Notes: a model not told the origin generated them from the letters alone. DNA of 64,000 nucleotides from Pseudomonas migulae (GCF_024169315.1 NZ_JALJWR010000001.1:6250501-6314500), one strand, 5' to 3'; counted from the first letter of the stretch, positions 35,701 through 44,630 are shown. Translations and numbers: made by a program.

Positions 35701-38587
35701 CATTCGCGAGTTCAACCAATGCACGGGCAGCGACCCGCGTGACGGCACACCGGCCTGTCCGAAAGCGAAAAATCACCCGTACTTCGGTCAATTCGGCCGG
35801 GCCGACTGGGTCGGTGCGCGCACGGCGATGCAGCGCTGGTTCGTCGATCCGGTGGTGAACGTCAAAGGTGTCGACCGTGGCCTGGGGACCATTTTCACCC
35901 ACGACCACCTCGGCCCATCGACTCACCAGCAGATTGGTCTGTACGCCACGGTGCTGGCTGAACCGGCCGGTTCCACCTGGTTCCACGCGGAAACCGGCGA
36001 ACCGTTGTACAGCGGCGCGCGCCAGGACGGCGGGCCGACGTCGTGGCAAGCGGTGGTGTCCACCGGGGATATCGACGGCGACGGCAAGAACGACAGCTTC
36101 CGTGAGTTCTTCCTCGAATACAGCGACTTCCAGCACGCCTATGAAGCCGGTGTGTATGTGGGCGCCGGCCCTAACGGCGTGCCTAATCCGCAAGCCTTCC
36201 CGGCCACCGCCGACAGCTTCCGCTACGCGATCAATCCGCCGGTGCGTAACAACGCCAGCACCTTGCTCGATGGCATCATCGAAGTGCAGGGCGGCATGGT
36301 GCCGGGTTGTCCGACTCGGCCATGCCCACAGGCGATCTCGGTCGATGACCCTGGCATGTTCGTGGTCAACTACCGCAATGAACCACTGGCCCTGCGGGTG
36401 TACGACCCGAACAAGGTCGGCCCGGACGGCAAGCGCGGCATGCAGGCCGACGGCCTCGGCGGCGACCTGGCGTACGCCATGCAAAGCCGCACCGACCGCG
36501 CCATCCCGGCGATGAACCTGGCACCGAACCTGGTCACCGCGGCCACCGGTCCAACCGGCGGCACCACGCTGTTCCCGCCGCACGTCAACCGTGGCGGCGC
36601 GGAGCCGGGTGACCCGTTCACCCCAATGTTGCGCACCTACACCGGTGACAACGTGCGGCTGCGGGTGCATGCCGGCGGTCATGAAGAAGAGCACAACGTG
36701 ACCCTGCACGGCGTGAAATGGCTGCAAAGCGGCTCCGGTTTCGGCAACAGCTCCAACTCAGGCTGGCGCTCGTCGCAGATGGTCGGTATCTCCGAACAGA
36801 TGGGCTTCAATGCGCCGGTCTCGATGCTGTCCAGTTCGGCGGCGACCACGGGGGATTACCTGTACTCGATGGACGCTTCCATTGAAGGTTACTGGAACGG
36901 TATCTGGGGCGTGATGCGCAACTACACGGCCCAGCGCAGTGATCTGTTCGCGGTGCCGAACAATCCCAAGCCGGCGGGCATGCGCAATACCGTGGCATTC
37001 GATGGCTCCTGCCCACGGATCAGTGCCAACCCCAACGGCATCGGCACCCGGCCGACGGTGCAACGCAACTATGAAGTGGTTGCGGCGCTGGCCAACGACA
37101 TCCTGCGCAATCCGTTGAACCTGACCATCGGCGATCCGGCCGGTATCGGGCAACACGTGGGTGGGCCGCTGAATCCGGCGGGTGGCACCCTGGTGTTCAA
37201 CTCGCGGCCGGTGAACATCCCTCAGGTCACCGTGGTCGATCCTGAAGATGGCGAAACCATCACCATCGGCGGTCAAAGCGGCCCGTTGCATGATCCGACT
37301 GCGATCCTGTACGTGCGCAAGTCCGACCTCGATCCGGTCAGCGGCAAGCTGAAAGCCGGCGTGCCTGTCGAACCGCTGGTATTGCGCGCAACGGCGGGTG
37401 ATTGCATCAACGTCACCCTGGAAAACCGCTTGCCTGTGGTCATGCCCGACCTGACCCAGACGGCCGTGATGCAAGGGCTGGTCAAGCGTGATCGCAACAA
37501 TGGCCAGGGCTCGACCATCTTCACCAACAACCTGCTCCGGCCGTCGAGCCACGTGGGTCTGCACGCGCAATTGCTGGCGTACGACATCACCAAATCCGAT
37601 GGCACCAACGTCGGCGCCAACCCGATCCAGACCGTGCCACCGCGCATCGGCAACAGCGGCGCGTACCCGACCCGTACTTATCAGTACTACGCCGGGCACC
37701 TGGAACGTGAAGGCAAACCGGTCACGCAACTGGGCCGCAGTGTCGACAACATCAACGCCACGGCAGTGGAGTTCGGCGGACTGAACATCACGCCGGCGGA
37801 CCTCATCAAACAACCGCAGAAAGGCTTGGGTGGGGCGATGACCATCCTGCCGGTCGGCGCGACCTGGGTTGAGGATGCGCGCAAAACCAACGCAACGGTC
37901 ACGGCGCCAGGGCAGACCACTTACCGCGACTTTGCGATGGTCTGGCAGAAAGCGTTGAACATCCGCTGGGCCAATGGTCGGCCGGTGGAAGGCATTGCCG
38001 CCGAAGGCTTCGGTGTACCGACCGATCCACAGGACAACTCGAGCATGGCCATCAACTACAAGGCCGAGCCACTCTGGTTCCGCTTCGGGTTGGCGCCGGA
38101 TGCACCGTTCGGGCACGCCGACGGTGCCGGTTACGGGGACGTGCCTAACGCGCATATGGCCTACAGCAATGCGCTGATCGGGGGCGATCCGCAGACACCA
38201 GTGCTGTATGTGAAACCGGGGCAACCGTTCCGCACGCACATCATGATGCCCACCGGTGGCAGCCGCGGCACGACCTTCCAACTGGACGGTCACGTCTGGT
38301 CGGTCAACCCGTTCCAGTCGGAGAAGAGCGATACCGGAGGGTATCCGATGAGTTCGCCGGGCGTGGGTTCGGTGCGGTTCGGCTACAACCCGATGTCGAT
38401 GTACATCGGCGCGCGTGAAAGCATCCTGCCAGCGGCGCACTTCAGCTTCATGCTCCCGAGCGCCGGGGGCAGCAACGCGATACCGGGCGATTACCTGTTC
38501 CGCGATTACGGCGCGTACGGCAACACCGCCGGATTGTGGGGATTGTTGCGGGTCACCAATGAACCAGAACCGGCCCCGGCGCCGTAG
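32759..38587 (+). CDS. mnxG: Very large multicopper oxidase, MnxG/McoA (manganese oxidase) type
   Basis: The 1942-residue exported protein (signal near LKMLLLTASMLGIGMAEA) contains several cupredoxin domains. Copper-site motifs are visible: HIFHLHGHQW near residue 481 and HCHFYPHFAQGMWSMW near 534 (cysteine-histidine type 1/3 site), QHIHLPKWD near 943, FTHDHLGPSTHQ near 1045, HNVTLHGVKW near 1309 and SHVGLHAQL. An acidic stretch (DDDEDDDDGEHH, near 635) interrupts the domains and could bind cations. Size and motifs fit the large Pseudomonas Mn(II) oxidases MnxG and McoA known from P. putida GB-1; I cannot separate the two by eye, so the symbol is tentative. It heads the oxidase-propeller-SCO-cytochrome genes and is probably a type II secretion substrate. 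Confidence 0.82.
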   Translation: MTGMHHAPSLLKMLLLTASMLGIGMAEAALRCERNLVANVVALDQPLMFNRLGAQNANGMMFALRRDVVDDHDVSLTRGGAAVPGKVSLRPDKRPRPLVLRVAAGDCLTINLQNLLAYQANPGSHDNGGEEEGEIEGEVEIGAADDFKVDEQVTDRHVGFQVNGLQAVNSIDDIASYTGRNANTLIPPGATRSYTLYAEREGAFAASSRGATFGGEGDAGNVANGLFGEVVVVPKGGRTYRNTVTEEEMRLASTGRTPAGQPIVDYQARYPQREPWIREGKAGTPIINMVDGNEIISSESDAIVMGSNADGSFPPSTYPLEAIGKRNPALPNRLEPFRDFASQFQDETAATQAFPAYWADPVMAHVLEPTRDSFMINYGSGGMGAEVVANRLGVGPMHDCLSCAYEEFFLSSHTVGDVAMLVDVPANAGLEGILPGQVPRADQVGVKATMALYPSEPSNVNHSYIGDFVKFRNTHNGHEQHIFHLHGHQWLFNPNDDNSDYVDAQGIGPGAGYTYEIANGGSGNRNRVAGDAIYHCHFYPHFAQGMWSMWRVHDVFEEGTRLEVSQQGADGYHSEPYALRSGKPAAGARALPDGEIVAGTPIPAVVPLPGKAMAPMPGKVAVVPKIGETLVAGNDDDEDDDDGEHHGGNGGPQAIGSLALVDRSEANRNADGSLKNPGYPFWIGGMESSVGQRPPTPPLDMLDAAKAQALKTSGNALWANLDPAQSGGWDGGLGRHSLDGFSAGGVANTVTTSLDFSKEVTRAKPIYMPEEGTEVEQAAMAFHAKKDHPSFALLPGNQIVARNFRTNGALPIAGAPYYEPCMDDRQKRLTSSAGTGEFNSGERIDGMSYTGASTFTADRPRVYKAANIQFDAVYNKVGYHFPQARILALWEDAWPVITKQRPPEPLVMRMNTFDCVQYQQTNLVPATYEMDDYQVRTPTDVIGQHIHLPKWDLTAADGSANGWNYEDGVLSPGAVQERIHAIREFNQCTGSDPRDGTPACPKAKNHPYFGQFGRADWVGARTAMQRWFVDPVVNVKGVDRGLGTIFTHDHLGPSTHQQIGLYATVLAEPAGSTWFHAETGEPLYSGARQDGGPTSWQAVVSTGDIDGDGKNDSFREFFLEYSDFQHAYEAGVYVGAGPNGVPNPQAFPATADSFRYAINPPVRNNASTLLDGIIEVQGGMVPGCPTRPCPQAISVDDPGMFVVNYRNEPLALRVYDPNKVGPDGKRGMQADGLGGDLAYAMQSRTDRAIPAMNLAPNLVTAATGPTGGTTLFPPHVNRGGAEPGDPFTPMLRTYTGDNVRLRVHAGGHEEEHNVTLHGVKWLQSGSGFGNSSNSGWRSSQMVGISEQMGFNAPVSMLSSSAATTGDYLYSMDASIEGYWNGIWGVMRNYTAQRSDLFAVPNNPKPAGMRNTVAFDGSCPRISANPNGIGTRPTVQRNYEVVAALANDILRNPLNLTIGDPAGIGQHVGGPLNPAGGTLVFNSRPVNIPQVTVVDPEDGETITIGGQSGPLHDPTAILYVRKSDLDPVSGKLKAGVPVEPLVLRATAGDCINVTLENRLPVVMPDLTQTAVMQGLVKRDRNNGQGSTIFTNNLLRPSSHVGLHAQLLAYDITKSDGTNVGANPIQTVPPRIGNSGAYPTRTYQYYAGHLEREGKPVTQLGRSVDNINATAVEFGGLNITPADLIKQPQKGLGGAMTILPVGATWVEDARKTNATVTAPGQTTYRDFAMVWQKALNIRWANGRPVEGIAAEGFGVPTDPQDNSSMAINYKAEPLWFRFGLAPDAPFGHADGAGYGDVPNAHMAYSNALIGGDPQTPVLYVKPGQPFRTHIMMPTGGSRGTTFQLDGHVWSVNPFQSEKSDTGGYPMSSPGVGSVRFGYNPMSMYIGARESILPAAHFSFMLPSAGGSNAIPGDYLFRDYGAYGNTAGLWGLLRVTNEPEPAPAP

Positions 38588-38622
38588 CGGCAGGGCGCAT
38601 CCACCGAGCAGGAGTGAACCAA

Positions 38623-38770
38623 TGTGGCGAGGGGATTTAGCGAAACGGCGCACCGTCCCGTTGGGCTGCGAAGCAGCCCCAAAGCCAGCAATTACATTGG
38701 ACCAGGTACACCGCATGCAACGTTTTTACGACTGCTGCGCAGCCGTACGGGGATAAATCCCCTCGCCACA
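38623..38770. repeat. REPIN-like inverted repeat (GTGGCGAGGGGATTTA type)
   Basis: TGTGGCGAGGGGATTTA at the left is mirrored by TAAATCCCCTCGCCACA at the right over 148 bases; inner GCTGCGAAGCAGC and GCTGCGCAGC are small palindromes. It separates the oxidase from the propeller gene and may reduce read-through. Confidence 0.75.
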
Positions 38771-38804
38771 AGGCAGGCACAGATCTGTAAGGGGAGTAGG
38801 TGAT

Positions 38805-40751
38805 ATGAACAGGACCATTGGAATTGCTGCGTTGATTCTCGGAGTGACGCTGATCTGGCTCGGCGTCTGGCGCACGACACCGGCGACCCTGCTCAGCGAG
38901 GTGGCGCTGCCCGACACCTGGAGCGGTCAGACGCTGCAGCGCGATGGCGTGTCGGTGGCGCTGGAGCTGCGGCCATTGGCCGAGGACGGCGTATTGCGCG
39001 AAGGCCAGTTTGCCGACGTGCTTTTCCGGGTCAGTGACAGCACTTCGGGCCAACCCCTTTCAGGCGTCAATCCCGGTGCCTGGCTGGACCCGGAAACCGT
39101 CGCCGCCGATCAGGCTCAGGGCCGTGACCGGAGCTGCAAGTCCCGGGTCGGCGTGTTCCTTAAATCGAGCATCGGCGCGCGTCCGCTGCTCGACCTCAAC
39201 AGTTATTTCCTGCTGGTGATGAACCGCGATGCCAGCGTCTCGGTGGTCGATCCGTCGGTCTCGGTGGGCGGCATCACCAGCACCCTGGCGCGCATCGACA
39301 TCAAGCAGCCGCCGATGGATTGGGTGACCCGCAAGGACAACAAACGCGTGTTCATCTCCATGCCCACCGCCGGCGAAGTGGCGGTGATCGACAGTGAGCA
39401 ATTCAAGCTGATCGACTCGGTCACCGCCGGCAGCCAGCCAGTACGCCTGGCCTTGCAACCCGACGAGCGCTTGCTGTGGGTCGGCAACAATGCGGTGAAC
39501 GCCGAAGCGTCCGGCGTCACGGTGATCGACAGCCAAAGCCTGAAGCCCCTTAAACACCTGGCCACCGGCAGCGGGCATCACGAAATCGCCTTCAGCAAGG
39601 ACAGCCGTTTTGCCTTCGTCAGCAACCGCGATGACGGCACGCTGAGCATCATCGACATCGCCAGCCTGACCATCAGCAAGCAACTCAAGACCGGCTCGAA
39701 CCCGCTGTCGGTAGCCTATTCGCCGCTGTCCCAGGCGGTGTATGTCGCTGATGGCAAGGACGGCACCATCACCGTGGTCGATGGCGCCAGCCTCGACGTG
39801 CGCCGTGTGATTAACGTCAAACAAGGCCTGGGCCCGATGGGGTTCAGCGCCGACGGTCGTTTCGGCATCGTGCTCAACACGCTGGAGAACCAGGCTGCCG
39901 TGATCGACGCCGCCACCGACTCGCTGATCCATGAGCTGGACGTGTCCGCCGAACCCTACCAAGTGGTGTTCACCAAGGCCTACGCCTACGTGCGCGGACT
40001 GGCCTCGGCCAAAGTCACCATGATCAATCTCTCTTCGTTGGGTGAAGGCCGCACGCCGATCAGCCAGGGCTTCGAAGCCGGCCCGCAGGCGCCACGGCTG
40101 GCCGGCGATTTGCCGCTGGCGTCGAGCCTCGCGGTGTCGCGGGATGACAACGCGGTGTTCGTGGTCAACCCGGTGGACAACACCACCTATTTCTACGCCG
40201 AAGGCATGAACGCGCCGATGTCCGGCTATCCCAATCGCGGGCAAGTGGCGCGGGCGGCGATGGTCATTGATCGCAGCCTGCGAGAAGTCGAACCGGGGGT
40301 GTACGGTGCGCGGATCAAACTGCCAAACGCCGGGCGGTTCGATGTGGCGTTCCTGCTCAATCAACCCAACATCATCCATTGCTTCACCGCGCTGGTTGAA
40401 CCGGACAAAAGCCTCACACGTCTTCCCGGCGTGCCAAAAGTCGAGTTCATGCTCGACAAGTCCACCGCTGTCCTCGACCGCCCTTACACCGTGCGCTTTC
40501 GCATCGTTCAAGGCCAACAGAAGGCGCAGCGCAGCGGCGTGAAGGATGTTCAGGTGCGCTACTTCCGCGCCCCGACTTCGCGCGCCCGGGAAGTCGCCGC
40601 CCTTGAGATCGGCAACGGGATCTATGAAGCACCAGTGACCCTCGACAAGCAGGGCGCCTGGTACCTGCACGTGCGCGCCGCGTCACTCGGCGCGGGTTTC
40701 GACGACAAGACTTTTGCCAGCGTTCGGGTCCAGCCCGGCGATGCCCACTGA
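38805..40751 (+). CDS. YVTN beta-propeller protein with N-terminal membrane anchor
   Basis: The 648-residue protein has an N-terminal hydrophobic segment (IGIAALILGVTLIWLGVW) and then seven-bladed YVTN-type repeats, for example VFISMPTAGEVAVIDSEQFK, AFVSNRDDGTLSIIDIASL and VYVADGKDGTITVVDGASL. A C-terminal beta domain ends in APVTLDKQGAWYLHVRAA. Such propellers occur in cytochrome d1-like and surface proteins, but no heme motif is present. Its position between a multicopper oxidase and SCO genes suggests a role in electron or copper handling, or as a scaffold; this is inference. Confidence 0.8.
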   Translation: MNRTIGIAALILGVTLIWLGVWRTTPATLLSEVALPDTWSGQTLQRDGVSVALELRPLAEDGVLREGQFADVLFRVSDSTSGQPLSGVNPGAWLDPETVAADQAQGRDRSCKSRVGVFLKSSIGARPLLDLNSYFLLVMNRDASVSVVDPSVSVGGITSTLARIDIKQPPMDWVTRKDNKRVFISMPTAGEVAVIDSEQFKLIDSVTAGSQPVRLALQPDERLLWVGNNAVNAEASGVTVIDSQSLKPLKHLATGSGHHEIAFSKDSRFAFVSNRDDGTLSIIDIASLTISKQLKTGSNPLSVAYSPLSQAVYVADGKDGTITVVDGASLDVRRVINVKQGLGPMGFSADGRFGIVLNTLENQAAVIDAATDSLIHELDVSAEPYQVVFTKAYAYVRGLASAKVTMINLSSLGEGRTPISQGFEAGPQAPRLAGDLPLASSLAVSRDDNAVFVVNPVDNTTYFYAEGMNAPMSGYPNRGQVARAAMVIDRSLREVEPGVYGARIKLPNAGRFDVAFLLNQPNIIHCFTALVEPDKSLTRLPGVPKVEFMLDKSTAVLDRPYTVRFRIVQGQQKAQRSGVKDVQVRYFRAPTSRAREVAALEIGNGIYEAPVTLDKQGAWYLHVRAASLGAGFDDKTFASVRVQPGDAH

Positions 40752-40764
40752 AGAGGAAATCGAC

Positions 40765-41421
40765 ATGAACCGATTCGCACACCGTGGACTGCTGACCTTC
40801 TGCCTGTTGGCTGCCGGTACCGGACAAGCCCTGGCGCACTCGGCGGATGAACACGCCGGGCATGACATGCCCGCCAAAAGCGCCAGCTCGGAAAGTGCCC
40901 AGGTCAAATTCGCCGACGTGGCGCTGGTGGACCAGAACGGCCAGGCGGTGCGTCTGGAAAAAGACCTGGTGACCAACAAAATCGTGGTCATGAGTTTCAT
41001 CTACACCAGTTGCACCACGGTGTGCCCGGTGGTGTCGTCGATCATGGGCAAAGTGCAGAAACAGCTGGGTGCGCGAGTGGGCACCGAGGTGCAACTGGTG
41101 TCGATCAGCATCGACCCGCAGCGCGATGACGCCAAGCGTCTGAACGACTACGCCCGCGCCTTTCAGAACGGCCCGGGCTGGAGCTGGCTGACCGGCAGCG
41201 CGCAATCGATCAACGCCACCCTCAAAGGCCTCGGCACCTTCAGCGGTGACTTCAAAAACCATCAGCCATTGATCCTCGTCGGCGACGGCAACAGCCGCCG
41301 CTGGACGCGCTATTACGGCTTCACCGACCCGGCGGTGCTGACCCGTGAAGTGGAAAAACTCAGCGGCCAGCGCAACGCGCACGCCAAACACACCGCCATC
41401 GCCATGGAGCATCAGCCATGA
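40765..41421 (+). CDS. SCO1/SenC-family copper chaperone (first copy)
   Basis: The 218-residue exported protein has a His-rich linker after its signal (HSADEHAGHDMP) and the SCO thioredoxin fold with copper site TSCTTVCPVVSS (CxxxC) and a later histidine in SGDFKNHQPLILVG. SCO proteins deliver copper to, or reduce, copper sites of oxidases, which fits the multicopper oxidase upstream. It overlaps the second SCO gene by four bases. The ATG at 40765 follows AGAGGAAA. Confidence 0.9.
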   Translation: MNRFAHRGLLTFCLLAAGTGQALAHSADEHAGHDMPAKSASSESAQVKFADVALVDQNGQAVRLEKDLVTNKIVVMSFIYTSCTTVCPVVSSIMGKVQKQLGARVGTEVQLVSISIDPQRDDAKRLNDYARAFQNGPGWSWLTGSAQSINATLKGLGTFSGDFKNHQPLILVGDGNSRRWTRYYGFTDPAVLTREVEKLSGQRNAHAKHTAIAMEHQP

Positions 41422-42038
41422 GAACCCTCGACTGGGTCACCCTGACGGTGTGCTTCTGGATTTTCAGCGCGATGGCGTTTGCCCACGAAGGCCACGAAGA
41501 ACCCGCGCCGACAGTAGCGGCCGCCCAACCCGCGACCGGCACACGGGATGCGAAAACCTGGTTCACCGACACACCGTTGCAGGACCAGAACGGCGAGACC
41601 CTGCGTTTCTACAGCGATGCATTGCAAAACCGCGTGGTGCTGCTGAACGTGATTTTCACCAGTTGCACGGATGCCTGCCCGCTGATCACCCGCAAGCTCA
41701 AGGAAGTGCGTGAGTTGCTGGGCGACAAGGCGGACGGCATCACCTTTATTTCCCTTACCAGTGATCCGCTGCGGGACACCCCGGCGGTACTCAAGGCTTA
41801 CACCTTGAAGCAGGGCGTCGATGGCCCCCACTGGCTTTTTCTCACCGGCGACAAGGCGCAAATGGACCTGGTGCTGGGGCGCATCGGCCAGATCGTGCCG
41901 ACCCCCGAGCAACATTCGACACAGCTGATCGTCGGCGACGTGGCCAACAAGCGCTGGAGCAAAATCCGTCCCGATGCCCCGGCCGCCGCCATTGCCCAGC
42001 GCTTGCAGTTGCTGACAATGCCCGTGGCCGGTCGCTGA
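41418..42038 (+). CDS. SCO1/SenC-family copper chaperone (second copy)
   Basis: The 206-residue protein has a signal peptide ending near AMAFAHEGHEEP (again His-rich), the CxxxC site FTSCTDACPLITRK, and a histidine in TPEQHSTQLIVGD. Two adjacent SCO genes are unusual and suggest either separate copper loading and thiol reduction or service to two oxidases. It shares a four-base ATGA overlap with the first SCO gene. Confidence 0.9.
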   Translation: MRTLDWVTLTVCFWIFSAMAFAHEGHEEPAPTVAAAQPATGTRDAKTWFTDTPLQDQNGETLRFYSDALQNRVVLLNVIFTSCTDACPLITRKLKEVRELLGDKADGITFISLTSDPLRDTPAVLKAYTLKQGVDGPHWLFLTGDKAQMDLVLGRIGQIVPTPEQHSTQLIVGDVANKRWSKIRPDAPAAAIAQRLQLLTMPVAGR

Positions 42039-42047
42039 GACCGCCCT

Positions 42048-43598
42048 ATGAAAGCCTCCCTGATCCTCGGCCTGCTCCTGATCGGCAGTTTTCATTGCGC
42101 CGCCGATACGTTGCCCTTGAGCCCTGACGAAAGCGCCGGCAAGCGGTTGTACCGCGAGGGCGTGTCGAGTAGCGGCGAGCCGATCATGGCCCGGGTCGGG
42201 GCGGCGGGCATGCTGCTGCCGGCCACCAGCCTGCCGTGCGCCAACTGCCACGGCGCCGATGGTCTGGGCCGGCCCGAGGGCGGGGTGCGACCGCCGCAAC
42301 TGAGCTGGTCGCGGCTGACCAGCACCTACGGCCAACGGCAAGTCAATGGCCGCAACTACCCGGCTTACACGGAAGGCACCCTGGCGCGGGCGATCCAGGA
42401 GGGGCGCGATCCCGGCAACAATCACCTCGACCCGGCGATGCCGCGGTTCGTGCTGTCGATGAACGATCAGCGCAACCTCACGGCCTACCTCAAACGCCTG
42501 GCCGATGAGCGCGATCCCGGCTTGACGCCTGACAGCCTGCACCTGGGCACGCTGTTGCCCAGTCAGGGAGCGTTGGCGGAAGAGGGCTCGACGGTGGCCG
42601 CGGTGCTCAACGGCAGCGTGGCGCGAATCAACAAGGCGGGCGGGATTCATGGCCGGCAGTTGCGCCTGACGATCCTTGATCCGGGGCCGGACCGTATCAC
42701 TGCCGAGCGGGCGTTGGATCAGTTGATCGATCAGGAGCAGGTGTTTGCCCTGATCGCGCCACTGGCACCGGCACTCGACACGCAACTGGTTTCGCGTCTG
42801 GAGCAGGCGGGCATTCCGCTGATCGGCCCGCTCTCGTTACAGGGTACGGCGCAGAGCAGTCGGCAGATTTTTGAACCGATGCCGGGGGTGCGCGAACAAC
42901 TGATCGCCCTGGCCGATTACGCCACCGCCAGTTTGCGCGTACTCCAGGGCCCGACGCTGATTACCTATACCGAGGATCCAGGTCAACGACTGGCGGCGCA
43001 GACCCTCAGCCAGTACCTGCAAGATCACGCCTGGCAAAATGTCAGCCTGAAGGCGTACGACTCGGCACAGGACGAACTGCCGCTGGGCTCGCGCTCAGTG
43101 TTTTACCTGGGCTGCGGTAGTGATTTCAGCCACCTCGCCGATCGGTTGCAGACGGCGGGGCAGGTTCCTTACCTGTTCGCCATGTCGAACCAGGTGGCGG
43201 GTGACCTTTTACAGGTGCCCAGCAGTTTTTCCCGGCGGGTGTTCCTGTCCTATCCCTTCGTGCCCAGCGACTGGACCCTGGCCGGACGCCTGGCCCTGAC
43301 CCAAGTGCGCGAACAGCAGGGGCTTGGCGGCCAGCATGCGGTGCTGCAAGTCGGCGCGTTCAGTTCGATGCTGCTGCTCAGCGAAGGAATGAAACAGGCC
43401 GGGCGCGACGCCAGCCGCGAAAAGCTGATCAATGCGCTGGAAGGCTTGCATGACTTCGATACCGGGCTGACTCCGCGCATCAGCTTCGGACCGGGCCGCC
43501 GCCTGGGCTTGAACGGCGCGCATATCGTCACCGTGGACCTGCCTGACCAGCGCTTCTACCTGGTCGCGCCTTACAAGCCCATTACTGCGACACCCTGA
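42048..43598 (+). CDS. Cytochrome c fused to a branched-chain-amino-acid-binding-like domain
   Basis: The 516-residue exported protein starts with a signal (MKASLILGLLLIGSFHCAAD) and a class I cytochrome c domain: heme motif LPCANCHGADGLG near residue 64 and likely axial methionine in AMPRFVLSM. From about residue 165 it is a type 1 periplasmic-binding fold (LHLGTLLPSQGALAEEGSTV, IARINKAGGIHGRQLRL-like NKAGGIHGRQLRLTI). The fusion implies electron transfer coupled to ligand sensing or docking. It is probably co-transcribed with the SCO genes, starting nine bases after them. Confidence 0.85.
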   Translation: MKASLILGLLLIGSFHCAADTLPLSPDESAGKRLYREGVSSSGEPIMARVGAAGMLLPATSLPCANCHGADGLGRPEGGVRPPQLSWSRLTSTYGQRQVNGRNYPAYTEGTLARAIQEGRDPGNNHLDPAMPRFVLSMNDQRNLTAYLKRLADERDPGLTPDSLHLGTLLPSQGALAEEGSTVAAVLNGSVARINKAGGIHGRQLRLTILDPGPDRITAERALDQLIDQEQVFALIAPLAPALDTQLVSRLEQAGIPLIGPLSLQGTAQSSRQIFEPMPGVREQLIALADYATASLRVLQGPTLITYTEDPGQRLAAQTLSQYLQDHAWQNVSLKAYDSAQDELPLGSRSVFYLGCGSDFSHLADRLQTAGQVPYLFAMSNQVAGDLLQVPSSFSRRVFLSYPFVPSDWTLAGRLALTQVREQQGLGGQHAVLQVGAFSSMLLLSEGMKQAGRDASREKLINALEGLHDFDTGLTPRISFGPGRRLGLNGAHIVTVDLPDQRFYLVAPYKPITATP

Positions 43599-43613
43599 CC
43601 GGAGGCCTCGATC

Positions 43614-44567
43614 ATGAAGCTCAAGACTCTGCTGCTCCTGTTATCGATGTGGGTGCCCGTGGCGTTCGCCAATAACGGCCCGGTCGCCGCGCGGGTCAAT
43701 GGCGAGGAGATTTCCGAATTTCGCCTCGAGCGTTATTTCGCCGAGTACCTGGAGGATCAGGGCCGCGCGCTGGGCAGCATTCGCAATCCCAAGGCGTACA
43801 AGCAATTGCGCCAGAAGGCGCTGGACGCGTTGATCGACCGTGAGGTGCTGTGGCAGGAAGCGCTCAAGCGCGGGGTGGTGATCAGCGACGCCACGGTGCA
43901 ACGCCAGGTTGAACAGACCCGGCAAGCCATCGGCGGTGCCGAGAAATTCGCTCGCCGCCTGGAAGATGCCGGTTTCGACGAGGCCGGTTTTGCCGAATAC
44001 ACGCGCCGAGAGCTCGCGGCGCAACAGGTGTTCACCGAGCTGACCCGGATGGCCGAGCCGGACGAAAAGCAGGTCCGCGCATTTTACGAGGAACACCGCG
44101 GCGAAATGACTCGGCCCGAAGCCGTGCAGGCGCGGCACATCCTGATCAAAGTGCCTCAGGGCGCCGATGCCGCCACAGTCGAAGCGGCGCGGCTACGCTT
44201 AGTGGAGATGCAAGTGAAAATCAGCCAGGGCGCCGACTTTGCCGACGTGGCGCGGGCCGGATCAGAGGATGCTTCCGCAAGCGAAGGCGGAAATCTGGGC
44301 TATTTTCCTCGTGGGCGTATGTTGCCTGAATTTGAAGCGGCAGCCTTTGCCCTGGCGCCCGGTGAGCTCAGTGAACCTGTTCGCACACCGCTGGGCTGGC
44401 ACTTGATTGGTTTACAGAACCACTTGGAGGCGGCCGATGTCTCAGAGCAACAGGGACTTGAAAGGGTTCGGGCGTACCTTGCCCGACAGCAACAGGCCGA
44501 GGTTCGTCTTCAGGTTCTGGCGCAGTTGCGATCGCGCAATCGAATCGAACGGATTGACGATGACTGA
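43614..44567 (+). CDS. Periplasmic parvulin-type peptidyl-prolyl isomerase
   Basis: The 317-residue exported protein (MKLKTLLLLLSMWVPVAFAN) has a SurA-like helical N-terminal chaperone region and a PpiC/rotamase domain: VQARHILIKVPQGADAATV, GGNLGYFPRGRMLPEFE, and PVRTPLGWHLIGL. It probably assists folding of the large exported oxidase or other substrates. It closes the operon that begins with the oxidase; a CCCC-N6-GGGG site follows within ten bases of its stop. Confidence 0.9.
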   Translation: MKLKTLLLLLSMWVPVAFANNGPVAARVNGEEISEFRLERYFAEYLEDQGRALGSIRNPKAYKQLRQKALDALIDREVLWQEALKRGVVISDATVQRQVEQTRQAIGGAEKFARRLEDAGFDEAGFAEYTRRELAAQQVFTELTRMAEPDEKQVRAFYEEHRGEMTRPEAVQARHILIKVPQGADAATVEAARLRLVEMQVKISQGADFADVARAGSEDASASEGGNLGYFPRGRMLPEFEAAAFALAPGELSEPVRTPLGWHLIGLQNHLEAADVSEQQGLERVRAYLARQQQAEVRLQVLAQLRSRNRIERIDDD

Positions 44568-44575
44568 AGGTTCCC

Positions 44576-44589
44576 CCCCAATAGTGGGG
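44576..44589. promoter_or_regulatory. CCCC-N6-GGGG palindrome, site 1 before the response regulator
   Basis: CCCCAATAGTGGGG, flanked by further Cs, is nearly identical to the site at 32575 (CCCCAACAGTGGGG). It lies about 120 bases upstream of the sigma-54 promoter at 44707, a usual enhancer distance. Confidence 0.68.
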
Positions 44590-44616
44590 AAAGCTTCAGC
44601 GCGAATCCGTGTGCTT

Positions 44617-44630
44617 CCCCGCCTTTGGGG
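44617..44630. promoter_or_regulatory. CCCC-N6-GGGG palindrome, site 2 before the response regulator
   Basis: CCCCGCCTTTGGGG is centred 41 bases from site 1, close to four helical turns, so two activator dimers could bind on the same face of the DNA upstream of the promoter at 44707. Confidence 0.65.

Noticed and set aside
34322..36727. An 801-codon minus-strand frame inside the large oxidase gene
   Set aside because: It lies entirely within the multicopper oxidase frame and shows no recognisable domain; typical of GC-rich shadow frames.
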